Part shown: piece by piece, positions 1 to 8,930 of the stretch | How the letters are laid out: each line of letters opens with the position of its first letter | Numbering within the stretch: the stretch's first letter is position 1 | Assembly (NCBI GenBank): GCA_017449525.1 | Contig: JAFTFL010000006.1 | Span: 1 to 64,000 of the forward strand | Origin: Bacteroidales bacterium | GTDB lineage: Bacteria; Bacteroidota; Bacteroidia; Bacteroidales; P3 | DNA: 64,000 nt | Reading direction: 5' to 3' | Program-made: the position numbers and the translations under genes | The notes under the pieces: model-generated | What the model saw: the letters and a program-made list of their open reading frames with translations, nothing else | The model's database searches: none | What the model was told of the DNA's origin: nothing

Positions 1-36
1 GAGAGCGGGGCGAACGCCACGCGTTCGCCCCTCTCT
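1..36. terminator. GC-rich hairpin at window edge
   Basis: The arms GGGGCGAACGC (7-17) and GCGTTCGCCCC (21-31) pair around a 3-base loop, extended by GAGAG / CTCTC with one bulged base. It lies 20 bp past the stop of the minus-strand epimerase gene, so it probably terminates that gene; it could equally end a plus-strand gene lying outside the window, as TCTCTCTGTTTC follows on the plus strand. Confidence 0.6.
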
Positions 37-56
37 CTGTTTCATCCCACAGCAGG

Positions 57-1058
57 CTATATCAGATGCACCTGCCGTAGCCAAGCCACTTCGTCGGCAA
101 TCGTCTCACTATAGGGACGGGTGTGGTAGCCCAGTTCCCGTTGCGCCTTCGACGAGTCAAACACGTTGTTGCGTGCCAAATTATAAACAGAGAAAGTGGT
201 CATCAGGGGCTGACTATGCGTCAGTTTTGCCCACCGCTCAGCCACCCACGCAATAGCATGAGCCATACGACACGACAGGAAACGGCCTATCGGCTTACAG
301 CCACTTTCTGCAGCCACGACTGAGGCAAAGTCGCGAAACAAGATATCATCATTACCTAATATATAGCACTCACCCTGCCGCCCATGGGATGCCGCTGCCA
401 ACACGCCGTCGGCAAGGTCGCGTACATCAGCCAAATTGAACGACCCGTCTATGCCCATGGGCATCTCGCCCTTGATAATCTGGATAAACGTATGAGTGGT
501 AGTACCCACAGCCTCATCACCAGGCCCCATGATGCCAGTCGGATGAACCACACAGGCATTAAGTCCGCGCCCACACGCATCGAGCACCAATTGGGTAGCC
601 AGTGCCTTCGATCGGCTGTAGCAGTCAACAAGACCGCCTTCGCTGAAGTGCGTCACCTCGCGAATTGGTGTACCCTTGGGTTGCTCGGGAATAGCGCCGG
701 TGCTACTCACATAGACCAACCTGTGCCCGGCCTGATGTGCAAGACAAGCATTGACCACATTACGAGTACCATCCACATTGACAGCCATCACTCGAGGGTT
801 GTAGTCGGGATTGACCGTTACGATACTGGCACAATGAATAACGACCACTGGACCTTCCACATCCAACAGGTGCTCCACAGCAGCTGCATCACACAAATCG
901 CCCTCTACAATCTCCACTTCTTCAGGAATAAACTTGCGAGCCTTATCTCCAGGAAGAACCAGCGTGCGCACCCGCTGCTGTTGGGCAACAAGTTTTCGAC
1001 ACACCGTGCCACCCAAAAATCCCGTGGCACCTGTAACAACATACATCAACGATTCCAT
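57..1058 (-). CDS. NAD(P)-dependent epimerase/dehydratase, extended SDR
   Basis: A 333-residue extended short-chain dehydrogenase/reductase, predicted cytosolic. The Rossmann loop GATGFLG is at residues 10-16 and the catalytic Tyr/Lys pair YSRSK at 147-151, with a conserved Ser in the VYVSSTG stretch about 27 residues earlier. Overall it resembles the 3-beta-hydroxysteroid dehydrogenase / dihydroflavonol reductase branch, whose bacterial members act on varied alcohols or sugar nucleotides; the substrate cannot be read from sequence. The ATG at 1056-1058 is preceded by a TACTTTTG promoter box. It is divergent from an AraC regulator, which may control it. Confidence 0.9.
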   Translation of the reverse strand: MESLMYVVTGATGFLGGTVCRKLVAQQQRVRTLVLPGDKARKFIPEEVEIVEGDLCDAAAVEHLLDVEGPVVVIHCASIVTVNPDYNPRVMAVNVDGTRNVVNACLAHQAGHRLVYVSSTGAIPEQPKGTPIREVTHFSEGGLVDCYSRSKALATQLVLDACGRGLNACVVHPTGIMGPGDEAVGTTTHTFIQIIKGEMPMGIDGSFNLADVRDLADGVLAAASHGRQGECYILGNDDILFRDFASVVAAESGCKPIGRFLSCRMAHAIAWVAERWAKLTHSQPLMTTFSVYNLARNNVFDSSKAQRELGYHTRPYSETIADEVAWLRQVHLI

Positions 1059-1123
1059 AACATATTCTCCTTATATAGTTTTACCAATTTCTACAGCATC
1101 ATAATAGCGTGCTGTTCGTGATG

Positions 1124-1131
1124 CAAAAGTA
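1124..1131 (-). promoter_or_regulatory. -7 promoter box for the epimerase gene
   Basis: TACTTTTG on the minus strand matches the Bacteroidota -7 consensus TAnnTTTG and lies 66 bp upstream of the epimerase start codon. No convincing -33 TTG is present at the usual distance; the palindrome at 1152-1170 occupies that position. Confidence 0.55.
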
Positions 1132-1151
1132 GACACTTCCACAAGCACAGC

Positions 1152-1170
1152 ATTGTACAATATGTACAAT
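1152..1170. promoter_or_regulatory. Candidate operator: ATTGTACA-3-TGTACAAT inverted repeat
   Basis: Perfect 8-bp arms separated by ATA. It lies in the divergent region between the epimerase and the AraC-family gene, centred about 45 bp upstream of the predicted epimerase transcription start. The position and symmetry suit a regulator binding site; the adjacent AraC protein is the obvious candidate, although AraC sites are often direct rather than inverted repeats. Confidence 0.45.
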
Positions 1171-1258
1171 AAAGTATACAGAAGTTCGTTTTAACAACTA
1201 ATTACAGGACAATTTGCACAATTTAGTCCACTTTTAAACCAAAAGTTGTTCTACAACC

Positions 1259-2155
1259 ATGGGGAAAGAGCCCTCTGCCATCGAAACGGTACTGAACCAT
1301 CTCGACCTAAAGACATCAGAAAACTATGCATCGTTGGGCGAAGATTTAGCCATTATCAGAAATCCGTCATTCCGATTTGAGAAGAAGTACCCCTACAAAT
1401 CGCCTTTCATGGTAGCCATCTTCTGCAAGGAGGGGCATGCCTCGGGCAATGTGAACCTGCACCCCTACCACATCGGCCGCGGCTCATTTCTCATTGTACT
1501 GCCCAACCACATCATGGAGGCTACAGCCGTTTCGGACGACTTTGTTGGCACCTACATCATGATGTCCACTCGATTTCTTACCCAACTACAAGTGGATAAC
1601 GAGTTTGCATTTCAGCAAGAGATATCCAACGCCCCCTTCATCCAATTTGACCAACAAGGAGCCGATGCCATCAACCTATACTGCGATATGTGCAGCAAGC
1701 TTATCAGCATCACCTCCAACCCTCATCGGGAAGAAGCCCTGCTGCTACTAACCAAAGCCTTCTTCCTCGGCATGGGTTACTTCATTCACCATCGGGAACC
1801 CTCGACCACAAAGGACAGCCCCAACCGCCAGATGTTGGTCAACCGATTCCTATCGCTCGTGGAGGCTAACTACAGGGAACATCGCGACCTGCAGTACTAT
1901 GCCGACCTGATGTGTCTTTCACCCAAATACATATCCACCATGGTAAAACAGCTGACCGACCGCACAGCTGGAGAATGGATTGAGCGCTATGTAATACTGG
2001 ATGCCCAAGCACAACTGGCCACTTCCAAACTCACCATACAGCAGATAAGCGACAGCCTACACTTTGAAAATCAGTCGCTGTTTGGACGCTATTTCAAGCG
2101 TTCCGTAGGCATGTCGCCCAAGCATTATAGGGCTGCGACCAAACTCTCGCTCTGA
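1259..2155 (+). CDS. AraC-family transcriptional regulator
   Basis: A 298-residue cytosolic DNA-binding protein. The C-terminal third (about residues 200-295) has the two helix-turn-helix units of the AraC/XylS family, including the stretch LSPKYISTMVK and the family-typical ending FGRYFKRSVGMSPKHYR. The N-terminal ~180 residues resemble the cupin-like sensing domain seen in Bacteroidales AraC proteins (HPYHIGRGSFLIVLP). It is divergent from the SDR gene across a 200-bp control region with a palindrome, so it may regulate that gene and itself. The effector is unknown. Confidence 0.92.
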   Translation: MGKEPSAIETVLNHLDLKTSENYASLGEDLAIIRNPSFRFEKKYPYKSPFMVAIFCKEGHASGNVNLHPYHIGRGSFLIVLPNHIMEATAVSDDFVGTYIMMSTRFLTQLQVDNEFAFQQEISNAPFIQFDQQGADAINLYCDMCSKLISITSNPHREEALLLLTKAFFLGMGYFIHHREPSTTKDSPNRQMLVNRFLSLVEANYREHRDLQYYADLMCLSPKYISTMVKQLTDRTAGEWIERYVILDAQAQLATSKLTIQQISDSLHFENQSLFGRYFKRSVGMSPKHYRAATKLSL

Positions 2156-3011
2156 CAGTCCCTGCGAGTACACGATACTCCTCATAGGACACGTGCGCAC
2201 CACGTGCACCAATCCCATCTCCCAGCCCTTGCGACCTCCAAGCCTCAAGCAGCACACCGTTCGACCCAGAGCAGCACTCATCTATCTATGAAGTAGGACT
2301 TTATCATACAATCAGCCGTTCTTTGATCGACAAACAAATCCTCTTCTTTTTACAAACCATAGCCCTGTTTTCTGCAAACGACACCTCTGCTTCCCTTAAA
2401 CAACACCTCTACTCTCCTCAAACAGCACCTCTGCTCCCCTCAAATAGCACCTCTACTCTCCCCAAACAGTGCCTCTACTCACCCCCAACAGCACCTCGAC
2501 TCTCCTCTAACAGTGCCTCTACTCACCCCCAACAGCACCTCGACTCTCCTCTAACAGTGCCTCTACTCACCTCCAACAGCACCTCTACTCTCCTCAAATA
2601 GCACCTCTACTCCCCTCAAATAGCACCTCTGCTTTCCTCAAACAACACCTCTGCACCCCTCAAACAGCACCTCTGCTTTCCTCAAACAACACCTCTGCAC
2701 CCCTCAAACAGCACCTCTGCTTTCCTCAAACAACACCTCTGCTCACCTTAAATAGCACCTCTGCTTCCCTTAAACAACACCTCTATTCTCCTTAAATAGC
2801 ACCTCTGCTTCCCTTAAACAACACCTCTGCTCACCCCCAACAGCACCTCTACTTTCCTCAAACAGTGCCTCTACTCTCTACAAGTTGTGGTGCGAATTAC
2901 CACGAACTATTACGCGCCATTCCACTAATATTAGAACGCCTTCTCTACAACAGTTGTACAACTTCCATCAAAGTGAAGAACAATCTTACATCATAAAAGA
3001 ACAGATTGCAA
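2156..3011. other. Convergent intergenic region containing the minisatellite
   Basis: Apart from the 22-bp array, this stretch holds a perfect 10-bp palindrome GTTGTACAAC at 2953-2962, which shares the TTGTACAA core of the operator candidate at 1152-1170, and a short inverted repeat GTGGT/ACCAC at about 2886-2903. No credible gene was found. Confidence 0.5.
2377..2882. repeat. Tandem array: 23 units of 22 bp
   Basis: Exactly 23 units with no insertion or deletion (506 bp = 23 x 22). The typical unit begins AACAGCACCTCT and ends in a pyrimidine-rich variable part such as CTCCTCA; AACAGTGCC, AATAGCACC and AACAACACC are recurring variants. The plus strand is almost devoid of G. Higher-order patterns are visible: units 5-6 and 7-8 (2465-2552) are a duplicated 44-bp pair, and units 13-14 and 15-16 (2641-2728) another. 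It lies between the convergent araC-type gene and frdB, so it is not an obvious promoter array. 22 is not a multiple of 3, and the reading frame running through it is a by-product. There are no unique spacers, so it is not CRISPR. Confidence 0.95.
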
Positions 3012-3050
3012 TAAAAAAGAGAGGTGTCCAACCATTGGCGGACACCTCTC
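3012..3050 (-). terminator. Intrinsic terminator of the frdCAB operon
   Basis: Perfect 11-bp arms GAGAGGTGTCC (3019-3029) and GGACACCTCTC (3040-3050) around a 10-base loop. On the minus strand the stem is followed directly by a run of six T (plus-strand A run 3013-3018). It begins 26 bp after the frdB stop. Confidence 0.9.
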
Positions 3051-3075
3051 GAAATATAAAAGCTGTAGGTCAGAT

Positions 3076-3834
3076 CTACTTGACACGATCACGACCGAAC
3101 AGGGAGCCGATCCACTGACGGTTGAGACGTGCAATGTTTTGACGCTTGATTTGCTTGGGACACTCAGCCTCACAAGCAAAAGTATTCGTACAATTGCCGA
3201 AGCCCAACTCATCCATTTTGCACACCATCTTACGCACACGGTCCTGCGCTTCAGGATGTCCCTGCGGAAGAAGAGCCAGATGTGAAACCTTGGCACCCAC
3301 AAACAGCATGGCACTGGCATTCCTGCACGCTGCAACGCATGCACCACAGCCGATGCAGGCCGCTGCATCCATGGCCATGTCAGACTTATGCTTCGGAATG
3401 AGGATATTATTGGCATCTGGCACCCCCCCCGTCGTAGCACTAATGTAGCCACCCGACTGTATAATCTTATCGAAGGCAGTGCGATCTACCACGAGGTCGC
3501 GTATCACGGGGAACGGCTTAGCTCGCCACGGCTCAATCCAAATCTCATCACCGTCGTTGAATTTGCGCATATGCAACTGACAGGTTGTTACCCCATCATC
3601 ATTGCCATGAGGTCTACCATTGATGTATAGGCCACACATTCCGCAAATGCCTTCGCGGCAATCGTTGTCGAAACAGACTGGGTGGGCGATGTTGTCGTCT
3701 ATCAATTGATTATTGAGGATATCCAGCATCTCCAGGAAGGAGCACTCTGCCGATATGTTGCTCAGTTTATATGTCTCAAAGCGTCCTTGAGCTTGAGCGT
3801 TCTCCTGACGCCATACATGAAGTGTGAAATTCAT
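3076..3834 (-). CDS. frdB: Fumarate reductase / succinate dehydrogenase iron-sulfur subunit
   Basis: A 252-residue electron-transfer subunit linking the flavoprotein to the membrane cytochrome b. All cluster ligands are visible: C54, C59, C64, C67 and C85 at the plant-type [2Fe-2S] site, [11 protein letters not shown] (C160/163/166/170) at the [4Fe-4S] site, and C215, C221, C225 in the [3Fe-4S] region. The length is normal for the diheme-type (class B) enzymes of Bacteroidales. It is last in the frdC-frdA-frdB operon, 84 bp after frdA, and is followed by a strong terminator. In Bacteroides this complex works as a fumarate reductase; direction is inferred from the family. Confidence 0.97.
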   Translation of the reverse strand: MNFTLHVWRQENAQAQGRFETYKLSNISAECSFLEMLDILNNQLIDDNIAHPVCFDNDCREGICGMCGLYINGRPHGNDDGVTTCQLHMRKFNDGDEIWIEPWRAKPFPVIRDLVVDRTAFDKIIQSGGYISATTGGVPDANNILIPKHKSDMAMDAAACIGCGACVAACRNASAMLFVGAKVSHLALLPQGHPEAQDRVRKMVCKMDELGFGNCTNTFACEAECPKQIKRQNIARLNRQWIGSLFGRDRVK

Positions 3835-3918
3835 ATTGCTTCTGTTATCTTTGCATCAACAGGGTAAGGGGCTACCTATTCAAGGCGCAACCCTCGCCTT
3901 GTCATTGCGCTCCTTTCA

Positions 3919-5856
3919 TTACTTATAGTTACGTTTCTGAATCTTGATGTACTCGTAGTGGAGATCCTCTTTATGCATGGTCTCCTTTGCATCATGACCT
4001 TGGTACTCCCATGCCGCCACGTACATAAAATGCTCGTCATCGCGCATAGTCTCGCCATCCTCGGTCTGATGTTCCGTGCGGAAATGACCACCGCAAGATT
4101 CTTCGCGATGCAGGGCATCCGTAGCAATAAGGCGGGCCAACTCGAAATAGTCTGCCAGACGATAAGCTTTCTCCAGTTCGGGATTCATCGAATCGATGGT
4201 GCCTGGAACTCGAACATCCTTCCAGAACTCAGCCTCCACCTCAGCAATGAGTTGAAGAGCCTTGTTGAGACTTTCGGTGTTACGTGCCATACCTACGTAC
4301 TCCCACATCACGTGTCCAAGAGCCTTGTGGAAGTAATCTACACTCTTTGTACCATTGATATTGAGAAGTTTCTGCTGCTTTTCGAGAGCCACACGCTCGG
4401 CTTCATCAAACTCAGGCGTTTGGTCGCTTATGCTACCCACATAGATTTGGTCGGACAAGTAGTTCTGAATTGTGTACGGCAACACAAAGTAACCATCTGC
4501 CAAACCTTGCATCAGAGCAGATGCTCCGAGGCGGTTAGCGCCATGGTCACTAAAATTAGCCTCACCAGCCGCAAAGAGTCCTGGGATGGTTGTCTGCAAT
4601 TCATAGTCCACCCAAAGACCACCCATAGTGTAATGCACTGCGGGGTAAATCATCATGGGCGTCTCATAGGGATTCTCATCCGTAATCTTTTGATACATCT
4701 GGAAGAGGTTACCATAACGAGCCTCCACCACATCACGTCCCAGACGCTGAATGGCTTCAGCAAAGTCAAGGTAGACTGCCAAGCCTGTGGTTCCAACACC
4801 AAAGCCAGCATCGCAACGCTCCTTTGCTGCACGCGATGCAACATCGCGTGGCACCAGATTGCCGAATGCAGGATAACGACGCTCCAGATAGTAATCCCTG
4901 TCTGCCTCGGCAATGTCCGTCGGCTTCAACTCTCCGCGACGAATAGCCTCAGCATCCTCTTTCTTCTTGGGTACCCAAATACGACCATCGTTGCGCAAAC
5001 TTTCACTCATCAGAGTAAGCTTTGACTGGTAGTCGCCATGCACAGGAATACATGTCGGGTGAATTTGCACGTAGCATGGATTTGCAAAGTAAGCACCTTT
5101 CTTGTGGCAAATCCAGGCCGCACTACCATTACTATTCATTGCGTTGGTGGACAGGTAGTAGACATTACCATAACCACCTGTTGCCAGCACCACAGCGTGA
5201 GCTGCCCACCGCTCGATCTTACCCGTAACCAAATCACGTGTAATAATACCGCGAGCTCGACCATCTACGATAACGAGTTCGACCATTTCATGACGTTCAT
5301 GCAGCCGGACTGTACCTCGTGCTATCTCTCTACTTAAGGCACCATAGGCACCGAGAAGAAGCTGCTGTCCGGTTTGACCACGTGCATAGAACGTTCTGCT
5401 CACCTGTGCACCACCGAACGAGCGGTTGTCGAGCAATCCGCTATAATCGCGTGCAAACGGAACACCTTGCGCCACACACTGGTCAATGATATTGTTGCTC
5501 ACCTCTGCAAGACGATAGACATTGGCCTCGCGCGCACGGTAGTCGCCACCTTTAATGGTATCATAGAACAGACGGCCCACACTATCACCATCGTTCTGAT
5601 AGTTCTTGGCCGCATTTATACCGCCTTGTGCTGCGATGGAGTGTGCACGACGTGGGGAGTCTTGAATGCAAAAGATATCCACTTTGAAACCCAATGCGCC
5701 GAGGGAAGCGGCTGCAGATGCACCAGCCAAGCCTGTGCCCACTACAATCACATTGAGTTTACGCTTATTCGCAGGGTTAACTAACTTTTGAGAACCTTTG
5801 TATTTCGTCCATTTCTCAGACAAAGGCCCTTCGGGTATTTTGGAATCTAAATTCAT
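3919..5856 (-). CDS. frdA: Fumarate reductase / succinate dehydrogenase flavoprotein subunit
   Basis: A 645-residue catalytic subunit interconverting fumarate and succinate on the cytoplasmic face. It has an FAD Rossmann loop GTGLAGA (residues 40-46), the HSIAAQGG motif whose His72 carries covalent FAD, and the C-terminal [11 protein letters not shown] substrate/FAD region. The length matches the Wolinella/Bacteroides-type enzymes. It is the middle gene of frdCAB, 85 bp after frdC. Confidence 0.97.
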   Translation of the reverse strand: MNLDSKIPEGPLSEKWTKYKGSQKLVNPANKRKLNVIVVGTGLAGASAAASLGALGFKVDIFCIQDSPRRAHSIAAQGGINAAKNYQNDGDSVGRLFYDTIKGGDYRAREANVYRLAEVSNNIIDQCVAQGVPFARDYSGLLDNRSFGGAQVSRTFYARGQTGQQLLLGAYGALSREIARGTVRLHERHEMVELVIVDGRARGIITRDLVTGKIERWAAHAVVLATGGYGNVYYLSTNAMNSNGSAAWICHKKGAYFANPCYVQIHPTCIPVHGDYQSKLTLMSESLRNDGRIWVPKKKEDAEAIRRGELKPTDIAEADRDYYLERRYPAFGNLVPRDVASRAAKERCDAGFGVGTTGLAVYLDFAEAIQRLGRDVVEARYGNLFQMYQKITDENPYETPMMIYPAVHYTMGGLWVDYELQTTIPGLFAAGEANFSDHGANRLGASALMQGLADGYFVLPYTIQNYLSDQIYVGSISDQTPEFDEAERVALEKQQKLLNINGTKSVDYFHKALGHVMWEYVGMARNTESLNKALQLIAEVEAEFWKDVRVPGTIDSMNPELEKAYRLADYFELARLIATDALHREESCGGHFRTEHQTEDGETMRDDEHFMYVAAWEYQGHDAKETMHKEDLHYEYIKIQKRNYK

Positions 5857-5941
5857 GTATTTACAGTGAAGTTGATGTGAATGCTATACTATTTTCAATT
5901 TTTCTTTACTCAATCGAGTGCTAAAGTTTCTCACACAAGTT

Positions 5942-6919
5942 TTACACAAAGAGTAGCACATAGATTGGAACAGCCGCAAAACCCAAGCAAATCAGCCAAG
6001 CATAAATAATGCCAATAACCTCGATGGCTCGACTGTACTTGTAGTTGTTCAGACCAAGAGTCTGGAAGGCCGATTCGAAGGCATGACGCATGTGGAGCCA
6101 TAGCACCACGAATGCAAGGATGTAGAGGCAAACCATTATAGGGTTCTTGAACAGGTTGCGAGCCTGGAAATAGAAGTCCGGTTCGACATCAATATCATCA
6201 ATGGCAGCCTTCAACATAGCCTTATCCTGCACAGTCAAATGGCGAAGCCACTTACCATCCTTGGTGATCATGGTCTTCTCATTCATGGCCGAATCAAGCA
6301 ATGATACCACGGGTACCACACGACGTAACTCGGCAATGTTTTCTTGCATGCGCTGGTAGTCAACCTCACTGTACTGGCCTGCCATGCTGGGAAGTTCTTG
6401 CTCATAGCGAGAAACGAACTCCTCTGCCGAAACTGATAACTGACGATGTGCTTGTTGCAGGCTAACGACTGGTTCCGTATACACACTCTCAACCTTCGTC
6501 ATGTAACTTCCCTCTACCAACCCAATCTTTACAAAATAGAATTGGAAGAAGTGCATTATGAGGAATGCGAGCAGCAAAATACCTGTCCACATTGCCAACT
6601 TGGAACCTTTTGCTGTACGGGTACGGCTACGCTCGTGATAGCCGACTGGACGAGCCTTATGGTTCCCTACTTGGAGAAGTAGTGAAATAACAATATGCAA
6701 CAGCAGTACTGCCAACAACACTACTTCCGCCACTTTTACAAAAATATTCGACCCCATGAAGTGACAGAATGCACTATACCAAGCCCCATCGTCTTCACGT
6801 AGCACACACAAATTGGCACACATGTGGAACAGCAAAAATAGGAGTAAAAATGCTCCCAACAGCGCCACCACGAGTTTCTTTGTGATAGAACTAATTCTTA
6901 CAAGTTTTGTTCTTTCCAT
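5942..6919 (-). CDS. frdC: Fumarate reductase cytochrome b subunit with large inserted loop
   Basis: A 325-residue diheme cytochrome b anchor. Five membrane segments are visible at about 16-37, 60-83, 109-131, 260-280 and 300-324. The candidate haem histidines H32, H75, H123 and H276 or H279 lie in the expected helices. Relatives in Bacteroides are about 230 residues by recall; here residues ~134-255 form a hydrophilic, charged helical insertion between helices 3 and 4. It reads through without a frame break, so it appears real rather than a sequencing artefact. It is the first gene of frdCAB. Confidence 0.93.
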   Translation of the reverse strand: MERTKLVRISSITKKLVVALLGAFLLLFLLFHMCANLCVLREDDGAWYSAFCHFMGSNIFVKVAEVVLLAVLLLHIVISLLLQVGNHKARPVGYHERSRTRTAKGSKLAMWTGILLLAFLIMHFFQFYFVKIGLVEGSYMTKVESVYTEPVVSLQQAHRQLSVSAEEFVSRYEQELPSMAGQYSEVDYQRMQENIAELRRVVPVVSLLDSAMNEKTMITKDGKWLRHLTVQDKAMLKAAIDDIDVEPDFYFQARNLFKNPIMVCLYILAFVVLWLHMRHAFESAFQTLGLNNYKYSRAIEVIGIIYAWLICLGFAAVPIYVLLFV

Positions 6920-7024
6920 TGTTTTGTTTGTGAGTTTTAATGTTTTTATTGAGATTAATTACTTTAGTTTTCCAACATAATGCCCTATTGGGAAGATGTA
7001 GGCGTCACGCATCAGCGCAGAGAT

Positions 7025-7465
7025 TCACTTATGATTGCCTCGTAAATCAAATGATTCGTCCTTGCCATCGACGGTAACTTGATACCCATCGGCGTATCGC
7101 TGTAGTCGAGTAATTGGTTTTCCAAAATAGTTCTCCTTCAAATATTGCCAAATCTCACCAGGAAACGCCTCCTCGGGCAGAGAAGTACTGGTTGTTATAA
7201 TTCTCCACCCACCGTCTCGATTGAAATTGACCTTTGTGTTACCCACTAAATAGACTTCATAACTCGTTTTGAAACTATCAACAACCATATCAACCCGCTT
7301 TACGTCGAAACTACCCAAACCATCTCTCAGATAGTTTCGTGCTGCCGAAGGTAGTTGGTTTACCTTTATACTACGGTGAACCTGCGCCTGTACGACGCCA
7401 CCCATAAACAGGAGCGTTGCCATGAGAGCTACGATTCTTTGCTTTTTCATTTTATTATTTTTCAT
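7025..7465 (-). CDS. Secreted PepSY-like (DUF2874) protein
   Basis: A 146-residue protein with a signal peptide ending near VVQAQ (about residue 28), hence periplasmic or exported. The mature part resembles the PepSY-like/BLIP-like family of Bacteroidales: a first unit with KVNQLPSAARNYL and a second with GEIWQYLKENYFGKPIT, each followed by a strand that ends in a Tyr/Val-rich segment. The function of the family is unknown. It lies 68 bp after pyrC and 105 bp before frdC on the same strand. An ATG five codons downstream is an alternative start. Confidence 0.75.
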   Translation of the reverse strand: MKNNKMKKQRIVALMATLLFMGGVVQAQVHRSIKVNQLPSAARNYLRDGLGSFDVKRVDMVVDSFKTSYEVYLVGNTKVNFNRDGGWRIITTSTSLPEEAFPGEIWQYLKENYFGKPITRLQRYADGYQVTVDGKDESFDLRGNHK

Positions 7466-7533
7466 CTGTCACTCTGTTCAGATTCATCAGCTATGCAATG
7501 GTCGTATGCCGTATATCTATAATTCGAGGAATA

Positions 7534-8907
7534 TTATTTATCATACTGAAGCTGCATCCCTCTAACGTCATTGGATACAATCCCATCCCTATACACGGGT
7601 TCTCCATTCACAAATGTAGCCACAACCTCGGAATGAAAACTGCTACCTACCAAAGGGCTCCAGCCACAACGGTAGAGGATATCGTCATTATTTACGATGC
7701 TTCCTTCACACTTCCGAACAAGAACCAAGTCAGCGTGATACCCCTCCCTTATATACCCCCGGTCTTTTATTCCAAACAAAAGAGCTGGGTTGTGAGACAT
7801 CTTTGATACCACCAAAGGAAGCCATGCATTCAGTAAGTCTTGATTACCGCTTTGATCCGAGTCCAGATTGAAATAAGGTTCAATCATCATGCGAAGTGTG
7901 TGTTGAATGGAAGGTATTCCGCTTGGTGCCTTGAAATAGGATGCCTGCTTTGCTGCAAGCGGATGCGGAGCGTGGTCACTGCCAATCGTGTCTATCTGGC
8001 CACGGAACAATCCATCCCACAATGCCATTCGATCTTCCTTGGACTTAATAGAAGGATTGCACTTAATCATATTACCAAACGTCGCATAGTCTCGATCATC
8101 ATACCACAAGTGGTTCGGCGTAACTTCGGCTGTAATGAGTTTCTCTGTTATTGCTCCCTGCGACAACAATTGCAACTCCGAAGCAGAACTGATGTGGGCA
8201 ATATGTAATCTTTTCCCATACTTTTGAGCACGGCGAGCCGCATATTGCGAGGCAATATAGCATGCTTCCGCACTCCTTATGTATGGGTGCAAACGAGCTG
8301 TCTCCTGTTCAGTACCTTCGAATGTTGCGCGGTAGTTTTTAAGATTGGTCTGTACCAACTGTTCATGTTCACAGTGCGCCACAACCAACTTCTCCGTGTT
8401 TTCAAAGAGTAAATCTAATCGCTGAGGTTCATTGACAAGCATACCACCCGTAGAGGAACCCATGAAGAGCTTCAATGCAGCGTATCTCAAAGGGTCAACA
8501 TTGAGAAGGCTCTTCACATTATCATTGGTTACCCCCAACATAAAACCATAGTTGCAGCGTGAACAATCCGATGCTCGATGTTCCTTCTCTACAAGCCGCT
8601 CCACACTGGTCGTTTGAGGGTTCGTATTCGGCATATCTATGACGGATGTTACACCACCAGCCACAGCCGCTTGGGACTCCGAACCGAAATTAGCAGACTC
8701 GTTTTCTGCACATCCTGCATCACGGAAATGAACGTGTGTATCAATAACACCTGGAAGAAGATAATATCCAGATGCATCGATTCGCTCCACGTTTGACAAC
8801 TTAGGATACTCCTTCACAGATGCAAACCGGCCGTTGCGAATCAGAACATCCCGTCGTGATACGGAACCTTCGTTTACAACATAAGCATGCTCTATGAGAT
8901 AGTCCAT
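7534..8907 (-). CDS. pyrC: Dihydroorotase
   Basis: A 457-residue amidohydrolase that closes carbamoyl-aspartate to dihydroorotate in pyrimidine synthesis. Metal-binding motifs are in order: HVHFRD near the N-terminus, then AHCEHE, HIAHISS and GSDHAPH. The chosen ATG (MDYLIEHAYVV) fits the family N-terminus; an ATG 16 codons upstream would overlap the preceding gene. The start lies 23 bp after the WG-repeat gene. The other pathway genes in the window, pyrB and pyrI, are 31 kb away. Confidence 0.93.
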   Translation of the reverse strand: MDYLIEHAYVVNEGSVSRRDVLIRNGRFASVKEYPKLSNVERIDASGYYLLPGVIDTHVHFRDAGCAENESANFGSESQAAVAGGVTSVIDMPNTNPQTTSVERLVEKEHRASDCSRCNYGFMLGVTNDNVKSLLNVDPLRYAALKLFMGSSTGGMLVNEPQRLDLLFENTEKLVVAHCEHEQLVQTNLKNYRATFEGTEQETARLHPYIRSAEACYIASQYAARRAQKYGKRLHIAHISSASELQLLSQGAITEKLITAEVTPNHLWYDDRDYATFGNMIKCNPSIKSKEDRMALWDGLFRGQIDTIGSDHAPHPLAAKQASYFKAPSGIPSIQHTLRMMIEPYFNLDSDQSGNQDLLNAWLPLVVSKMSHNPALLFGIKDRGYIREGYHADLVLVRKCEGSIVNNDDILYRCGWSPLVGSSFHSEVVATFVNGEPVYRDGIVSNDVRGMQLQYDK

Positions 8908-8930
8908 TGTAGAAGAAAAGTCGGAGGCGT

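Noticed and set aside
2323-2601. Reading frame running through the 22-bp tandem array
   Set aside because: It consists only of repeat translation, cycles through frames because 22 is not a multiple of 3, and has no family resemblance.
2377-2882. CRISPR array
   Set aside because: Units are contiguous with no unique spacers, and no cas genes are nearby.
3958-5025. 355-codon frame antisense to frdA
   Set aside because: It lies wholly inside a well-supported gene on the other strand and its product looks like nothing known; long antisense frames are frequent here because of codon bias.
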